From the NCBI GenBank assembly GCA_009840525.1, contig VXNP01000090.1, positions 1 to 63,144 of the forward strand: a DNA stretch of 63,144 nucleotides, in the 5' to 3' direction. The notes beneath the pieces were generated by a model, which searched no databases, had not been told where the DNA came from, and saw nothing but the letters and a program-made list of their open reading frames with translations. Position 1 is the first letter of the stretch, and every line of letters begins with the position of its first letter. Positions 41,349-51,086 of the stretch are shown here, in pieces. This stretch comes from Gammaproteobacteria bacterium. Its GTDB lineage: Bacteria; Gemmatimonadota; Gemmatimonadetes; Longimicrobiales; Gaopeijiaceae. Position numbers and translations under genes: made by a program.

Positions 41349-43970
41349 TCAGCGCCCCGGTCCGAGCAGCACCGCGTTCATGAACAGAAGCTGGGTCGCC
41401 TCCGCGTACGCACGGTAGTTGGGATCCTCGGCGAAGGCCACGATCTGGCCGGATCCCACGGGCTGATGGATCAGGAACGCCTTGTTGGCCAACTGGGGCC
41501 GGGACTCCTCCCAGACGATTCCGCCCAGCAGCAGATCGTCCTCGTCCGCGTAGCGTCCGACGTTGGTTCCGTCGTCCAGCGTCACCGGGCGGAACACCCG
41601 CGACCCCTCCACCAGAACTCCGATCTCGCCGTCGGTCCCGGAGGCGAGCCAGTGCTCATCGTCGAGCAGCACCCTGAGGATGGCGCCGGGCACGGCCGCC
41701 GGAGCTTCGTCCGCCGGGACGATGGCATCCAGGTATTCGATGGGCTGGTCGGGCGTGCCGGGGTCCGGGGGATCGTCGGCCTCGGCACGGCCGCCGCGGC
41801 GCTCGGCGGTGCTGGCGAGCAGCCCCGCCCGCGTGGCCCAGCGGGTTGACTCGGCCATGGTGATCAGGGTGCCGCCGCCGCGCATCCACTCGCTCAGCCG
41901 ATCCTGCAGGCCGCCGCCGACCGCGCCCGAGTAGTTGCCGCTGGGGAAGACGATCACGTCGTAGCGGTTGAGGTCGGCGCCTCCCAGGCTGGAGGCGCGC
42001 ACGACCGTGGTGGCCTGGGCGTAGCGGCGCTCCAGGACATAGCGGGTCCAGCCCACCGAGTAGGTCTGGCCGGGCTCGTCGTAGACCAGCAGAACCCTCG
42101 GCTCGCGCAGCCCGCGAGTGGCGTTGCTGCCGAGCGACGTCCCCTCGGTCACGTAGGCGCCGTCGATGGGGACGACCTCCGCCCCGTGGGCTCCGGCGAT
42201 GCGCCCCAGCGTCGCGCCGAGGTCGGGCCCGTTCTCGGTCGTGCGCACGATCGCGGTACCCATCGGGAATTCGCGCCCGTCCAGGGTGAAGCGGCCGCCG
42301 GCGGCCCGCACGCGTACGCCTTCGCTGAGGGCTTCCACGACCGCGCCGGCTGCGTTGGTGCCCCACGGCAGGAGGTAGCCTACCGTTGCCTCCGGGAGCG
42401 CGAGGGCCTCCGGCTCGCGGGTGGCCGTGACGGGAGCGCCGGCTGCCCCGGTTGGACGGTCGACGGTGATCGCCTCCACGTCCCAGAGCAGCGACTGGCT
42501 CCACGCGGTCAGGTCGTAGATCTGGTCGGGCTCGCGCCGGGAGCGCCGGTCGATCTGCTCCTGAAGGAAGTCCTCCGCCATGGGCACGTGCGCGTCGAGC
42601 AGGTTGCGCGCGAACCGGTGCGTCGGCTGGTCCATCGGGACGATGAAGGTCCCCTCGGCCGGGAGCTGGCGTCCGGCCACGCTTACCGGCCCGCTGGCCT
42701 CACGCACCTCGATGCCGTTGCGCACCAGCATGCGCGCCAGCCGCTCCGCCATCCCGGGGTCGTGTGCCGAGTGCAGCACGTACTCGGCCACACCCTGGCT
42801 TCCCAGTTCGATCCCCTCGCGGCGGAAGGCCAGGTAGTCGCGCAGGATGCGCTCCCGGTTGACGGCCGAGGTGTGCGCCGTGGCCATCGCCGCGGTGAAC
42901 TGGTGCAGCACGCCGTCCCCGTAGGTAAGCACATCGCCGTCGGACTGCTCGAGCACCAGCGCGCGCGCCGACGCCTGCTCGTAGGTCATCCCGAGAGCGC
43001 CGTGGTTCATCGGCCACATGTCCACGTAGCCTGGATAGAAGAGGTCGTAGACTTCGCGGTTGAAGTAGGCGAAGCCGCGCGCGTCGAACGCGGCGGCGTT
43101 GGCGCGGCCGAACACGTCCATCAGCGCGATCTGGCGCTCGCCGTACCACGGGTTCTCCGGGGGTGCCGTGGGCGGAAAGAAATAGGTGGCGTCGCCACCC
43201 ATCTCATGCAGATCGGCCACGATGTGCGGCCAGTACTCCAGGAAGATGCGCACCTTGCCCTGCGTCTCCACCTGGCTCTGGATGAAGAGGTCGCGGTTCA
43301 GGTCGAACAGGTAGTGGTTGACGCGCCCGCCCGGCCAGCGCTCGTCGTGCTCCGCCGAGTACGCCTCGACGTTGGGCCGGACCGCCGCCGCCATGGTGTT
43401 CTCCTGAACGAAGCGGTTGCGCCCGTCCGGGTTCTCGATCGGATCGATGAGCACCAGCGACTCGGCGAAGATGAGGTCGACATCGGGGTCGTTCTGTGCG
43501 GCCAGCAGGTGGTAGGCCTCCATCATGGCCGCCCCGGAAGGGCTGATCTCGTTCCCGTGGATGCTGTGCATGAGCGCGGTGACCACCGGCAGCCCGGCGA
43601 TGAGCTCGTCGGCCTCGGCGTCCGAGAGCCCTTCGGGGTGGGCCAGCCGCGCCAGCCCGGCCTTGATCGCGTCAAGCGATGCGATCCTTTCCGGCGACCC
43701 GATCACCATGATCACCAGCGGCCGCCCTTCCCAGCTGTCGGCGTAGTGGACCAGGTGGGTGCGTGCCGGGGCCGCCCCGGCCAGCACCTCGAAGTAGCGC
43801 ACGACCTGGTCGGGCGGCGTGACCACTTCCCAGACCTCGTGTCCCACCACGGACTGTATCGTGGGGATGGCGGGGTCGTACGTCGTACCGGGAACGAACT
43901 CGCCCGGCGAGGCGGGCGCCTGGGGACCGGGGAGCTGCAGCAGGGCGGCGAGGGCGATGGTGGCAAGCAT
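41349..43970 (-). CDS. Secreted M14 zinc carboxypeptidase-family protein
   Basis: This 873-residue protein has a short signal sequence, then an M14 domain with the zinc motif HSIHGNEISPSG (His138, Glu141), LIDPIENPDGRNRF, and the third ligand region ADLHEMGGDATYFF. After about residue 400, glutamine-amidotransferase-like or carbohydrate-binding folds follow, with VGYLLPWGTNAAGAV and FPSGNYSGAVGGGLQDRL. Such large M14 proteins are widespread in Gemmatimonadota and Bacteroidota and probably act on exogenous peptides. The start ATG 43970 lies near GAG; the gene is divergent from the hydroxyacid dehydrogenase across a 317-bp gap. Confidence 0.9.
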   Translation of the reverse strand: MLATIALAALLQLPGPQAPASPGEFVPGTTYDPAIPTIQSVVGHEVWEVVTPPDQVVRYFEVLAGAAPARTHLVHYADSWEGRPLVIMVIGSPERIASLDAIKAGLARLAHPEGLSDAEADELIAGLPVVTALMHSIHGNEISPSGAAMMEAYHLLAAQNDPDVDLIFAESLVLIDPIENPDGRNRFVQENTMAAAVRPNVEAYSAEHDERWPGGRVNHYLFDLNRDLFIQSQVETQGKVRIFLEYWPHIVADLHEMGGDATYFFPPTAPPENPWYGERQIALMDVFGRANAAAFDARGFAYFNREVYDLFYPGYVDMWPMNHGALGMTYEQASARALVLEQSDGDVLTYGDGVLHQFTAAMATAHTSAVNRERILRDYLAFRREGIELGSQGVAEYVLHSAHDPGMAERLARMLVRNGIEVREASGPVSVAGRQLPAEGTFIVPMDQPTHRFARNLLDAHVPMAEDFLQEQIDRRSRREPDQIYDLTAWSQSLLWDVEAITVDRPTGAAGAPVTATREPEALALPEATVGYLLPWGTNAAGAVVEALSEGVRVRAAGGRFTLDGREFPMGTAIVRTTENGPDLGATLGRIAGAHGAEVVPIDGAYVTEGTSLGSNATRGLREPRVLLVYDEPGQTYSVGWTRYVLERRYAQATTVVRASSLGGADLNRYDVIVFPSGNYSGAVGGGLQDRLSEWMRGGGTLITMAESTRWATRAGLLASTAERRGGRAEADDPPDPGTPDQPIEYLDAIVPADEAPAAVPGAILRVLLDDEHWLASGTDGEIGVLVEGSRVFRPVTLDDGTNVGRYADEDDLLLGGIVWEESRPQLANKAFLIHQPVGSGQIVAFAEDPNYRAYAEATQLLFMNAVLLGPGR

Positions 43971-44287
43971 GATTCTCGCGGAGGATGGGGGTCAGGCGTG
44001 CGTGGTCCGCGCAACGCGAGCGGAACCAGAAGGCACGGGGACGGAACCGGATGATTCTAAGGAGGCGGCGGGGTTACCGGAACCTGCAGAAGCCCGAGTG
44101 GGGGGTTGTGGGCCAACGCGTCGGCGGCAACTCGGGCACCCGCCGGTGATGCCGCCCATCTGCGCGCGAGGCCTCGACGTGTAGGTTGTTCGAGGGCCAG
44201 TCCCTCGACGATCTGTGAGGACGCAGGGCCGCTGCCCCCACCCAATCAACGGACTCCCGCCATTCCGCACATCTCCCAACATCTACC
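43971..44287. other. Divergent intergenic region with a hairpin
   Basis: About 317 bp separate the M14 peptidase from the D-2-hydroxyacid dehydrogenase. No convincing gene is seen on either strand. A perfect hairpin TCGAGGG-CCAGT-CCCTCGA spans 44190-44208, 80 bp before the dehydrogenase ATG; it may be a leader structure or protein site. Confidence 0.5.
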
Positions 44288-45346
44288 ATGATTCCGAACC
44301 GCCTCAACATCTTCATCGCCAGCCCACTCGAGCCCGAGCAGGTGGACCGCATCCGAGCCGTCGACCGCGAGCGGCTCGAAGTCGTCCACGACCCGGATGT
44401 TCTTCCCCCAAAACGCTACGAGGCCGACCACACCGGTCCGGCCGACTTCCGCCGCACACCCGAACAGCAGGCGCGCTGGCGAGCGCACCTGGGGCGGGCC
44501 GACATCCTCTGGGACTTCCCGCCACGCAATCCGGACGGCAGCGGGGGGCTCGCATACGCCCCCAACGTGCGCTGGATCCAGGGCACCAGTTCAGGGGTTG
44601 GCCGCACGGTCGAAGCTTTGGGGCTCCTAAACTCGGACCTGCTCATCACTACCGCGCGCGGCGTGCACGGCGGCCCGCTGGCCGAGTTCGTCTTCCTGAT
44701 CCTGCTCGCGCACGTGCGCAAGTTCGCGCATCTCGCCGACCTTCAGCGCCGGCACGTGTGGGAGCGTTTCTGCGGAGAGGAGCTGGAGGGAAGGACGCTC
44801 GCGATTATCGGGGCGGGGGAAGTCGGCCGCCAGGTGGCGCGGGTCGGCCGAAGCTTCGGGATGAGGGTCGTGGCGCTGGCCAGCCCGGGATCGCGTCGTT
44901 CTGCCGCGGAGCTTGGCGTGGACGCGCTCCATCCCAACGACGCCATGCACGAAATGCTCGCGGAAGCCGACGCGCTGGTCCTCAGCGTCCCCCACACGCC
45001 GGAGACGGACAGGCTCATCGACGCCTCCGCGTTGAGGGCCCTCAAGCCTGGCGCCGTCCTGGTCAACGTCGCGAGGGGTGGCGTAGTCGACGAACCCGCC
45101 CTCCTCGAGGCCCTGCGCGACGGACGCATCGCGCTCGCGGGCCTCGACGTGTTCGCGGACGAGCCACTCCCTCCCGAAAGCCCCTTCTGGGACATGCCCA
45201 ACGTGATCGTCAGCCCCCACTCCTCGGCGAACGCCGCAAGCGAGAACCGGAAGATCACCGACATCTTCCGATACAACCTTCGCTGCTACCTGGACGGTCG
45301 CCTGGGCGACATGCGCAACGTCTTCCGGAGCGAGCGGATGTACTAG
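44288..45346 (+). CDS. D-isomer-specific 2-hydroxyacid dehydrogenase
   Basis: This 352-residue protein has the D-2-hydroxyacid dehydrogenase NAD fold with GAGEVGRQVARVGRSFGMRV (GAGEVG at 175-180) and the catalytic Arg in LVNVARGGVVDEPAL. DVFADEPLPPESPFW with Glu, and SPHSSANA with His, follow. The family reduces 2-oxoacids such as hydroxypyruvate or phosphoglycerate precursors. No C-terminal ACT domain is present, so it is not a long-form SerA. The N-terminal 100 residues have DILWDFPPRNPDG, found in phosphoglycerate dehydrogenase-like hydroxyacid enzymes. It converges with the GYD gene. Confidence 0.88.
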   Translation: MIPNRLNIFIASPLEPEQVDRIRAVDRERLEVVHDPDVLPPKRYEADHTGPADFRRTPEQQARWRAHLGRADILWDFPPRNPDGSGGLAYAPNVRWIQGTSSGVGRTVEALGLLNSDLLITTARGVHGGPLAEFVFLILLAHVRKFAHLADLQRRHVWERFCGEELEGRTLAIIGAGEVGRQVARVGRSFGMRVVALASPGSRRSAAELGVDALHPNDAMHEMLAEADALVLSVPHTPETDRLIDASALRALKPGAVLVNVARGGVVDEPALLEALRDGRIALAGLDVFADEPLPPESPFWDMPNVIVSPHSSANAASENRKITDIFRYNLRCYLDGRLGDMRNVFRSERMY

Positions 45347-45374
45347 CGGGCCACGGCGCCTGCTTTCCGCAACC

Positions 45375-45695
45375 TCAGGCCCCCGGCAACCGGTACGACA
45401 CGGACTTGCCTACCGCTTTGTCTACGGTCTCCGGGGTTAGCAGAACGGTCACGGACACCGTGAGCGCACCCGCGGCGGCGATGTTGAGCGAGAGCGCCGT
45501 CGCTGCAGCCTCGTCGGGAAGGTCGACGATCAGAATGAGGTCCGTGTCGCCGAAGGCGTAGTAGAACCCCTCCAGACTTCCGCCCACGCTCTCGACGGTC
45601 TGACGCAGGGCAGCTTCACGGCCGCTGCCCCCCTCGGCGAGCAGCCCCTTCAGGCCGGATCGCGTGTAGCTGGTTCGAAACATGTACTTGGCCAT
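45375..45695 (-). CDS. GYD-domain protein
   Basis: This 106-residue protein has the GYD family pattern: MAKYMFRTSYTRSGLKGLL at the N-terminus, GGSLEGFYYAFGDTDLILIVDLPD (containing the YxxxGxxD core) and a terminal TPETVDKAV. The family forms small ferredoxin-like alpha/beta dimers of unknown function. ATG 45695 has AAGGAG 8 nt upstream; a longer start reading MAIDHLGKEN is less likely. It lies downstream of the Fic gene on the same strand, 41 bp away. Confidence 0.85.
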   Translation of the reverse strand: MAKYMFRTSYTRSGLKGLLAEGGSGREAALRQTVESVGGSLEGFYYAFGDTDLILIVDLPDEAAATALSLNIAAAGALTVSVTVLLTPETVDKAVGKSVSYRLPGA

Positions 45696-45736
45696 GCTGT
45701 TCTCCTTGCCCAAGTGGTCGATGGCCATGGGGCTAT

Positions 45737-46936
45737 CTACTCACGTGCAGGCTCATATCCGAAGTCCCTCTCGATCGCTCCGAAGTCGATCTGGACGGTG
45801 TACTCGCCCGACTCGGGCAGATGATCGAACACGATAAACCCCAATTCAGCCAACCGCGTAAGTTCCCGCCGGAACGTCCGGTTGGTTACGTCGCGATAGG
45901 TGCTTCTCACGTACGGCGAGTTCACCAGGTCATCCAGACGAATGCGTTCAGACGGAACCTCGGAGAACGGATCTTGCGGCTCGGTTTCTTCAAGAAGGAA
46001 ACGAAGAAGCTGGTACTCCCGGGCATTGAGCAAGTGACGGCGCTTGCTCACTCGCTGACCGAGCGCGTTGGTGATCGTATCGCGGTACACCAGGCGGTTC
46101 ATCTTCGTCTTGATGAAGTTGTTGATCCCTTCCAACTCGTCCTCGAAGCCATGCAGCCCGAAGACTACGAAGGGCACCATGTCGAACGGCTGGACTCGGC
46201 GGCATTCCTGCAGCCGCTTCTTGTAATCGTCCCCGTTTCGGTAGAAGTAGTTCGAGAGCCCGTAGAACCCGTGGATGTTGTAGCCTCCCTCATAGAGGAT
46301 GGCCGCTTCGACGAGACGAGAGACCCGACCGTTTCCATCCCCGAACGGGTGGATCGTGACGAGGAAGAAGTGGGCGAGCAGGGCCCTGACCACAGGGTGT
46401 TCGCGCTTGAGTTGGGCCGAGTTCACGAAGTACACGAAATCTGTCATGAGCGAGGGAAGATCTTCGTAGGGTGCCCCCACATGGACACCCCCCATCTCCA
46501 GAGTGCCGACCTGAACGTCGTGCGTGCGCAGGTGGCCCGGAACGTTGTTGGTCTCGTCGGATAGCCTCGTCATCAACTCGTGCATCTGCAGAATGTCCTC
46601 AAGCCTGATCGGTGCTTTCCCAGGCCCGAACCGGCGCTTGACCCACTCCTGGGCCGCATCGGCGTTCTGAATCTGCCGCATGTCCCTGCTCAGGGGATCT
46701 AGCCCGATCCTGCCCTCAAGGAATTGGCCGACCTGGGTCTCCGAGAGAGGGTTACCCTCCAGGGCAGTCGATCCATGGATCGTTCTGATGCGGCCCGGGA
46801 GGTCGAGTCCTTCCTTCCACTCCGAGGGAAGGTACAGGTTCATTGCTGCCTCCTTGCGCCCTTCAATGCGGATGAGCAGGGGCAGAAAGCCCGCGAGATC
46901 GAGACGGTACTCGAAGCCGAACCGGGACCAATCCAT
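45737..46936 (-). CDS. Fic-family AMP-transferase-like protein with inhibitory motif and winged helix
   Basis: This 399-residue Fic protein has the complete catalytic motif HPFGDGNGRVSRL (196-208) and, in its N-terminal part, the self-inhibitory helix motif STALEGN (56-62, Glu60), which places it in the class with the inhibitory helix N-terminal to the Fic core. The C-terminal 120 residues, with RLLRFLLEET-like and TFRRELTRLAELGFI, form a winged-helix DNA-binding domain. Fic enzymes transfer AMP or other nucleotides to target proteins; the DNA-binding tail suggests a self-regulating unit. ATG 46936 is chosen because two operator-like repeats lie immediately upstream. No separate antitoxin gene is seen. 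Confidence 0.9.
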   Translation of the reverse strand: MDWSRFGFEYRLDLAGFLPLLIRIEGRKEAAMNLYLPSEWKEGLDLPGRIRTIHGSTALEGNPLSETQVGQFLEGRIGLDPLSRDMRQIQNADAAQEWVKRRFGPGKAPIRLEDILQMHELMTRLSDETNNVPGHLRTHDVQVGTLEMGGVHVGAPYEDLPSLMTDFVYFVNSAQLKREHPVVRALLAHFFLVTIHPFGDGNGRVSRLVEAAILYEGGYNIHGFYGLSNYFYRNGDDYKKRLQECRRVQPFDMVPFVVFGLHGFEDELEGINNFIKTKMNRLVYRDTITNALGQRVSKRRHLLNAREYQLLRFLLEETEPQDPFSEVPSERIRLDDLVNSPYVRSTYRDVTNRTFRRELTRLAELGFIVFDHLPESGEYTVQIDFGAIERDFGYEPARE

Positions 46937-46950
46937 TGTTTTGCACCTTG

Positions 46951-46971
46951 TCTGACACGTTCTGTGACAGA
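46951..46971. promoter_or_regulatory. Operator-like inverted repeat next to the Fic start
   Basis: TCTGACAC - 5 nt - GTGACAGA forms a near-perfect inverted repeat 14 bp before the Fic ATG. Its position over the expected ribosome entry region would block expression if bound; the Fic protein's own winged helix is an obvious candidate binder. Confidence 0.6.
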
Positions 46972-47012
46972 TCAAGATAATATATTACAACGAGATACAA
47001 AAGGTCATCTCG
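46972..47012 (-). promoter_or_regulatory. AT-rich promoter region of the Fic gene
   Basis: On the minus strand TTGTAT is followed about 15-16 nt later by TATTAT/TATATT (around 46975-46990), in a window far richer in A+T than the surroundings. A short inverted repeat CGAGAT/ATCTCG (46991-47012) overlaps the -35 side. It is the best -10/-35 candidate in the region and lies between the two operator copies. Confidence 0.45.
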
Positions 47013-47015
47013 TAA

Positions 47016-47036
47016 TCTGACACGTTATTTGGCAGA
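47016..47036. promoter_or_regulatory. Second operator-like copy upstream of the Fic promoter
   Basis: TCTGACAC - 5 nt - TTGGCAGA repeats the same element 65 bp from the first copy. The left half is identical and the right half is degenerate. The spacing of about six helical turns would allow looping across the promoter. Confidence 0.5.
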
Positions 47037-47093
47037 TACTACGACCGCTTATCTGCCCCGAGCCCGACGCCAGCTGCTACGTTCTCGTTCCGT

Positions 47094-48029
<936 letters not shown>

Positions 48030-48103
48030 CGTTCCAAAGCCTCCATTAGTTCGGAGAAACCTCGTCCCGACACGGCCGCGTCAGGCGGCGGAAACGGTAA
48101 CCC

Positions 48104-48778
48104 ATGAAGCGAAGGCGGGCCATCGGCGTGCTGGGCGGGATCGTGGGCGGTCCCCTGCTCGCGCCGGAAGGGGCCTTTGCGGAGCTGGTCGCCTGGGCCG
48201 ACCGGGTGCGCGCCTCGGCCGGGACACCTGCGGGAGGGGGCCCGACGGGGCCACAAGTGGCCGCGAGCCTCCTCACCCCGCCCCGCGCGCGCGTCATGGC
48301 CGCCATGGCCGAGGCGATCATCCCCGTGACCGACACCCCGGGTGCATCGGAAGCCGGGGTGACGGAATTCGTGGCTGCACTGGTGGACGGTTGGCTGGAC
48401 GACGACGACCGCGACCGCTTCCTCGCCGGCCTCGACACGGTGGATCCGGCAGCCCGCGACCGATTCGGCGCCGACTTCGCCGACTGCACCAGGGCCCAGC
48501 AGGCCGCCCTGGTGGGCAACCTCGACGCCGAGCTGACCCGCCTCCGCGACGACGCCGATACGGACGAGACGCAGCACTTCTTCCACGACGTGAAGCGGTT
48601 CACCCTGACCGCATACTTCACCTCGGAGGTCGGCCTGGAGGCCATCGGCTACCGCATCACCTTCCCGGCCTTCGAGGGGTGCGCCCCGCTGACCGACGCG
48701 GAAGCCGGCCGGTCTCCCGGTGCGGACACGCGGGGCTCCTCGCCGACCGCGGCGCCTGCGCACGGCGCGCACCCATGA
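48104..48778 (+). CDS. Gluconate 2-dehydrogenase subunit 3-like protein
   Basis: This 224-residue protein has a twin-arginine-like N-terminus (MKRRRAIGVLGGIVGG) and the subunit 3 domain: ARVMAAMAEAIIPVTDTPGASEAGVTEFV followed by helical sequence ending YFTSEVGLEAIGYRITFPAF. This small subunit accompanies GMC-type membrane dehydrogenases and helps export and assemble the flavoprotein. It overlaps the GMC gene by 4 nt (ATGA). The C-terminal 30 residues are low-complexity. Confidence 0.87.
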   Translation: MKRRRAIGVLGGIVGGPLLAPEGAFAELVAWADRVRASAGTPAGGGPTGPQVAASLLTPPRARVMAAMAEAIIPVTDTPGASEAGVTEFVAALVDGWLDDDDRDRFLAGLDTVDPAARDRFGADFADCTRAQQAALVGNLDAELTRLRDDADTDETQHFFHDVKRFTLTAYFTSEVGLEAIGYRITFPAFEGCAPLTDAEAGRSPGADTRGSSPTAAPAHGAHP

Positions 48779-50472
48779 ACATCCGCCGCCGGCGCCAGGA
48801 ATACGACGCCATCGTCGTCGGCTCGGGGATGTCCGGCGGATGGGCGGCCAAGGAGCTCACCGAACTGGGCGCGTCCGTCCTCGTCCTCGAAGCCGGCCCG
48901 ATGATCGTGCCCGAACGGGACTACGCCGAGCACACCCGCCCGTCGGAAATGCCCTACCGGGGTTGGAACGACCGCAAGGCCCTGGCCGCCGACCAGCCCA
49001 TCCAGAGCCAGTGCTACGCGTGCGACGAAGTGGCGCGCAAGTTCTTCGTCAACGACAACGAGCATCCCTACACGAGCGACTCGGAAGAGCCCTTCCTCTG
49101 GATCCGCGGACGCCAGGTGGGAGGCCGCTCGATCATGTGGGCGCGCCAGTGCTACCGGCTGAGCGACCTCGACTTCGAGGCCAACGCCCGCGACGGCCAC
49201 GGCATCGACTGGCCCATCCGCTACGCCGACATCGCCCCCTGGTACGACCACGTCGAGGCCTTCGTGGGCATCAGCGGACAGGCCGAGGGGCTGCCGCAGG
49301 TGCCTGACGGTGTCTTCCTTCCGCCCATGCCGATGTCGTGTGTCGAAGAGCACATGCGCGACTCGATCGAGAGCGCGTTCGGCGGCACCCGGCGCATGAC
49401 CATCGGGCGTACCGCGGTGCTCACACGCGACCACAAGGGCCGCCGCGCCTGCCACTACTGCGGCCCCTGCCATCGCGGCTGCCGCACCCGCAGCTACTTC
49501 AGCTCCATCAACGCGACCCTGCCCGCGGCGGAGGCGACCGGCCGCCTGACCCTCCGCGCCAACAGCGTTGTGCCCAGCGTCATCTGGGATCCGCAGCGCG
49601 GGCGCGTAACCGGCGTGCGTGTCATCGACCGCGAGAGCCACGAAGAGCTTGAGTTCCACGCGCGCACCGTCTTCCTCGGGGCTTCGGCCCTTGAATCGAC
49701 ACGCATCCTGCTCAACTCGATGTCGTCCGACTTCCCCGACGGCCTGGCCAACTCGAGCGGCGTGCTCGGCAAGTACCTCATGGACCACGCCATGTGCGAC
49801 GATTCGGTGGCCACCTTCGACGGCTGGGAGGACCGGACCACGCGCGGGCGCCGTCCCAACGGCATCTACATCGCCCGCTTCGCCAACGTCACCGAGCCGT
49901 CCTCCGATTTCGTGCGCGGCTACGGGTTCCAGGGCGCCGCGGAGCGGCTGGGATGGGGACGCGGGGTCTCCATGCCGGGCTTCGGAGCCGACTTCAAGCG
50001 CGAGCTCATGCGCCCGGGACCGTGGCAGTTCCGGCTGCACGCCTTCGGCGAATGTCTTCCGCGGGAACGGAACCACGTGGCCCTCGACCCGGAGCAGGTC
50101 GACGCGTGGGGCATCCCCACGCTGCGCATTCGCTGCGACTGGAGCGAGAACGAGCGCGTGATGATGCGCGAGGCCGTCGAGCAGGCCGCCGAAATGCTGG
50201 AAGCCGCCGGCGGCCGGGACGTCCGGCCCCAGCCGGTCATCTCGCCCCCGGGGCTGGCCATCCACGAGATGGGAACCGCGCGCATGGGCCGCGATCCGGC
50301 CACCTCGGTGCTGAACGGCTTCAACCAGGCGTGGGACGTGCCCAATCTCTTCGTCATCGACGGCGCGGCCATGAGCTCGTCCGGATGCCAGAACCCGTCG
50401 CTCACCTACATGGCGCTCGCGGCCCGCACGAGCCACTACGCGGTGTGGGCGTCGCGCAGGGGCGAAATCTAG
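48775..50472 (+). CDS. GMC oxidoreductase (FAD subunit of a sugar/alcohol dehydrogenase)
   Basis: This 565-residue protein has the FAD motif YDAIVVGSGMSGGWAAKEL (GSGMSGG at 16-22), GRQVGGRSIMWARQCYR, and the C-terminal GMC region with HEMGTARMG and SSGCQNPSLTYMALAAR. A cysteine-rich stretch CHYCGPCHRGC (around 225-235) is typical of the gluconate 2-dehydrogenase large subunit group and may bind a cluster or disulfides. No signal is seen, so it would ride out with the Tat-tagged small subunit. Substrates in this group include gluconate and glucosides oxidised at C3. No cytochrome subunit follows. Confidence 0.9.
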   Translation: MNIRRRRQEYDAIVVGSGMSGGWAAKELTELGASVLVLEAGPMIVPERDYAEHTRPSEMPYRGWNDRKALAADQPIQSQCYACDEVARKFFVNDNEHPYTSDSEEPFLWIRGRQVGGRSIMWARQCYRLSDLDFEANARDGHGIDWPIRYADIAPWYDHVEAFVGISGQAEGLPQVPDGVFLPPMPMSCVEEHMRDSIESAFGGTRRMTIGRTAVLTRDHKGRRACHYCGPCHRGCRTRSYFSSINATLPAAEATGRLTLRANSVVPSVIWDPQRGRVTGVRVIDRESHEELEFHARTVFLGASALESTRILLNSMSSDFPDGLANSSGVLGKYLMDHAMCDDSVATFDGWEDRTTRGRRPNGIYIARFANVTEPSSDFVRGYGFQGAAERLGWGRGVSMPGFGADFKRELMRPGPWQFRLHAFGECLPRERNHVALDPEQVDAWGIPTLRIRCDWSENERVMMREAVEQAAEMLEAAGGRDVRPQPVISPPGLAIHEMGTARMGRDPATSVLNGFNQAWDVPNLFVIDGAAMSSSGCQNPSLTYMALAARTSHYAVWASRRGEI

Positions 50473-50498
50473 AAGCGAATCGCCCTTCGAAGATCCCC

Positions 50499-51086
50499 AT
50501 GGAAGACACCACTCCTCACTTCTTTCCCACCCCCGAGGACCTGCGCGCCTGGTTCGAGGCCAACCACGACACGGTCGACGTGATGTGGGTCGGGTACTAC
50601 AAGAAGGCCACCAAACTCCCCAGCGTCACCGTCGGTGAATCCGTTGATGCCGCCCTCTGTTTCGGCTGGATCGACGGCCTGAAGCGCACCGTCGACGACA
50701 AGGCCTACAAGGTCCGATTCACCCCGCGGCGACGCCGCAGCCATTGGAGCCCCCGCAACCTGGGCCGCATGAAGCAGTTGCTCGCGCAGGGAGTCGTGAC
50801 CGAAGCGGGGCTGGCCGCATACGAGAGACGCGACAAGAGCAAGGATCGCGCTGCGTACGAACCGGATATCACCAAGCTGCCACCGAAGTACGAGAACCGG
50901 ATCAGGGCCGATCCGGCAGCCTGGGACTACTTCCGCAACGCGCGCCCGTCGTACCGCAAGCAGGTGGCGCGCTGGGTGGTGAGCGGGAAAAAGGAGGAGA
51001 CACGGCTGCGGCGTCTCGGCATCCTCATCGAGTCCAGTGCCAGCGGGAAGGTGATCCCGCTCATGCGCTGGCTAGAGAAGAGTTAG
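50499..51086 (+). CDS. YdeI/OmdA-family protein
   Basis: This 195-residue protein has the YdeI-like pattern: HFFPTPEDLRAWFEANH, VMWVGYYKKATKLPSV, ESVDAALCFGWIDGLKRTVDD and FTPRRRRSHWSPRNLGRMKQL, followed by a helical C-terminus with a PSYRKQVARWVVSGKKEETRLRRL segment. Members are described as bacteriocin-protection or peptide-resistance proteins (OmdA), without a clear mechanism. The start is ATG 50499. It converges with the amidohydrolase gene: the stop codons overlap. Confidence 0.83.
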   Translation: MEDTTPHFFPTPEDLRAWFEANHDTVDVMWVGYYKKATKLPSVTVGESVDAALCFGWIDGLKRTVDDKAYKVRFTPRRRRSHWSPRNLGRMKQLLAQGVVTEAGLAAYERRDKSKDRAAYEPDITKLPPKYENRIRADPAAWDYFRNARPSYRKQVARWVVSGKKEETRLRRLGILIESSASGKVIPLMRWLEKS

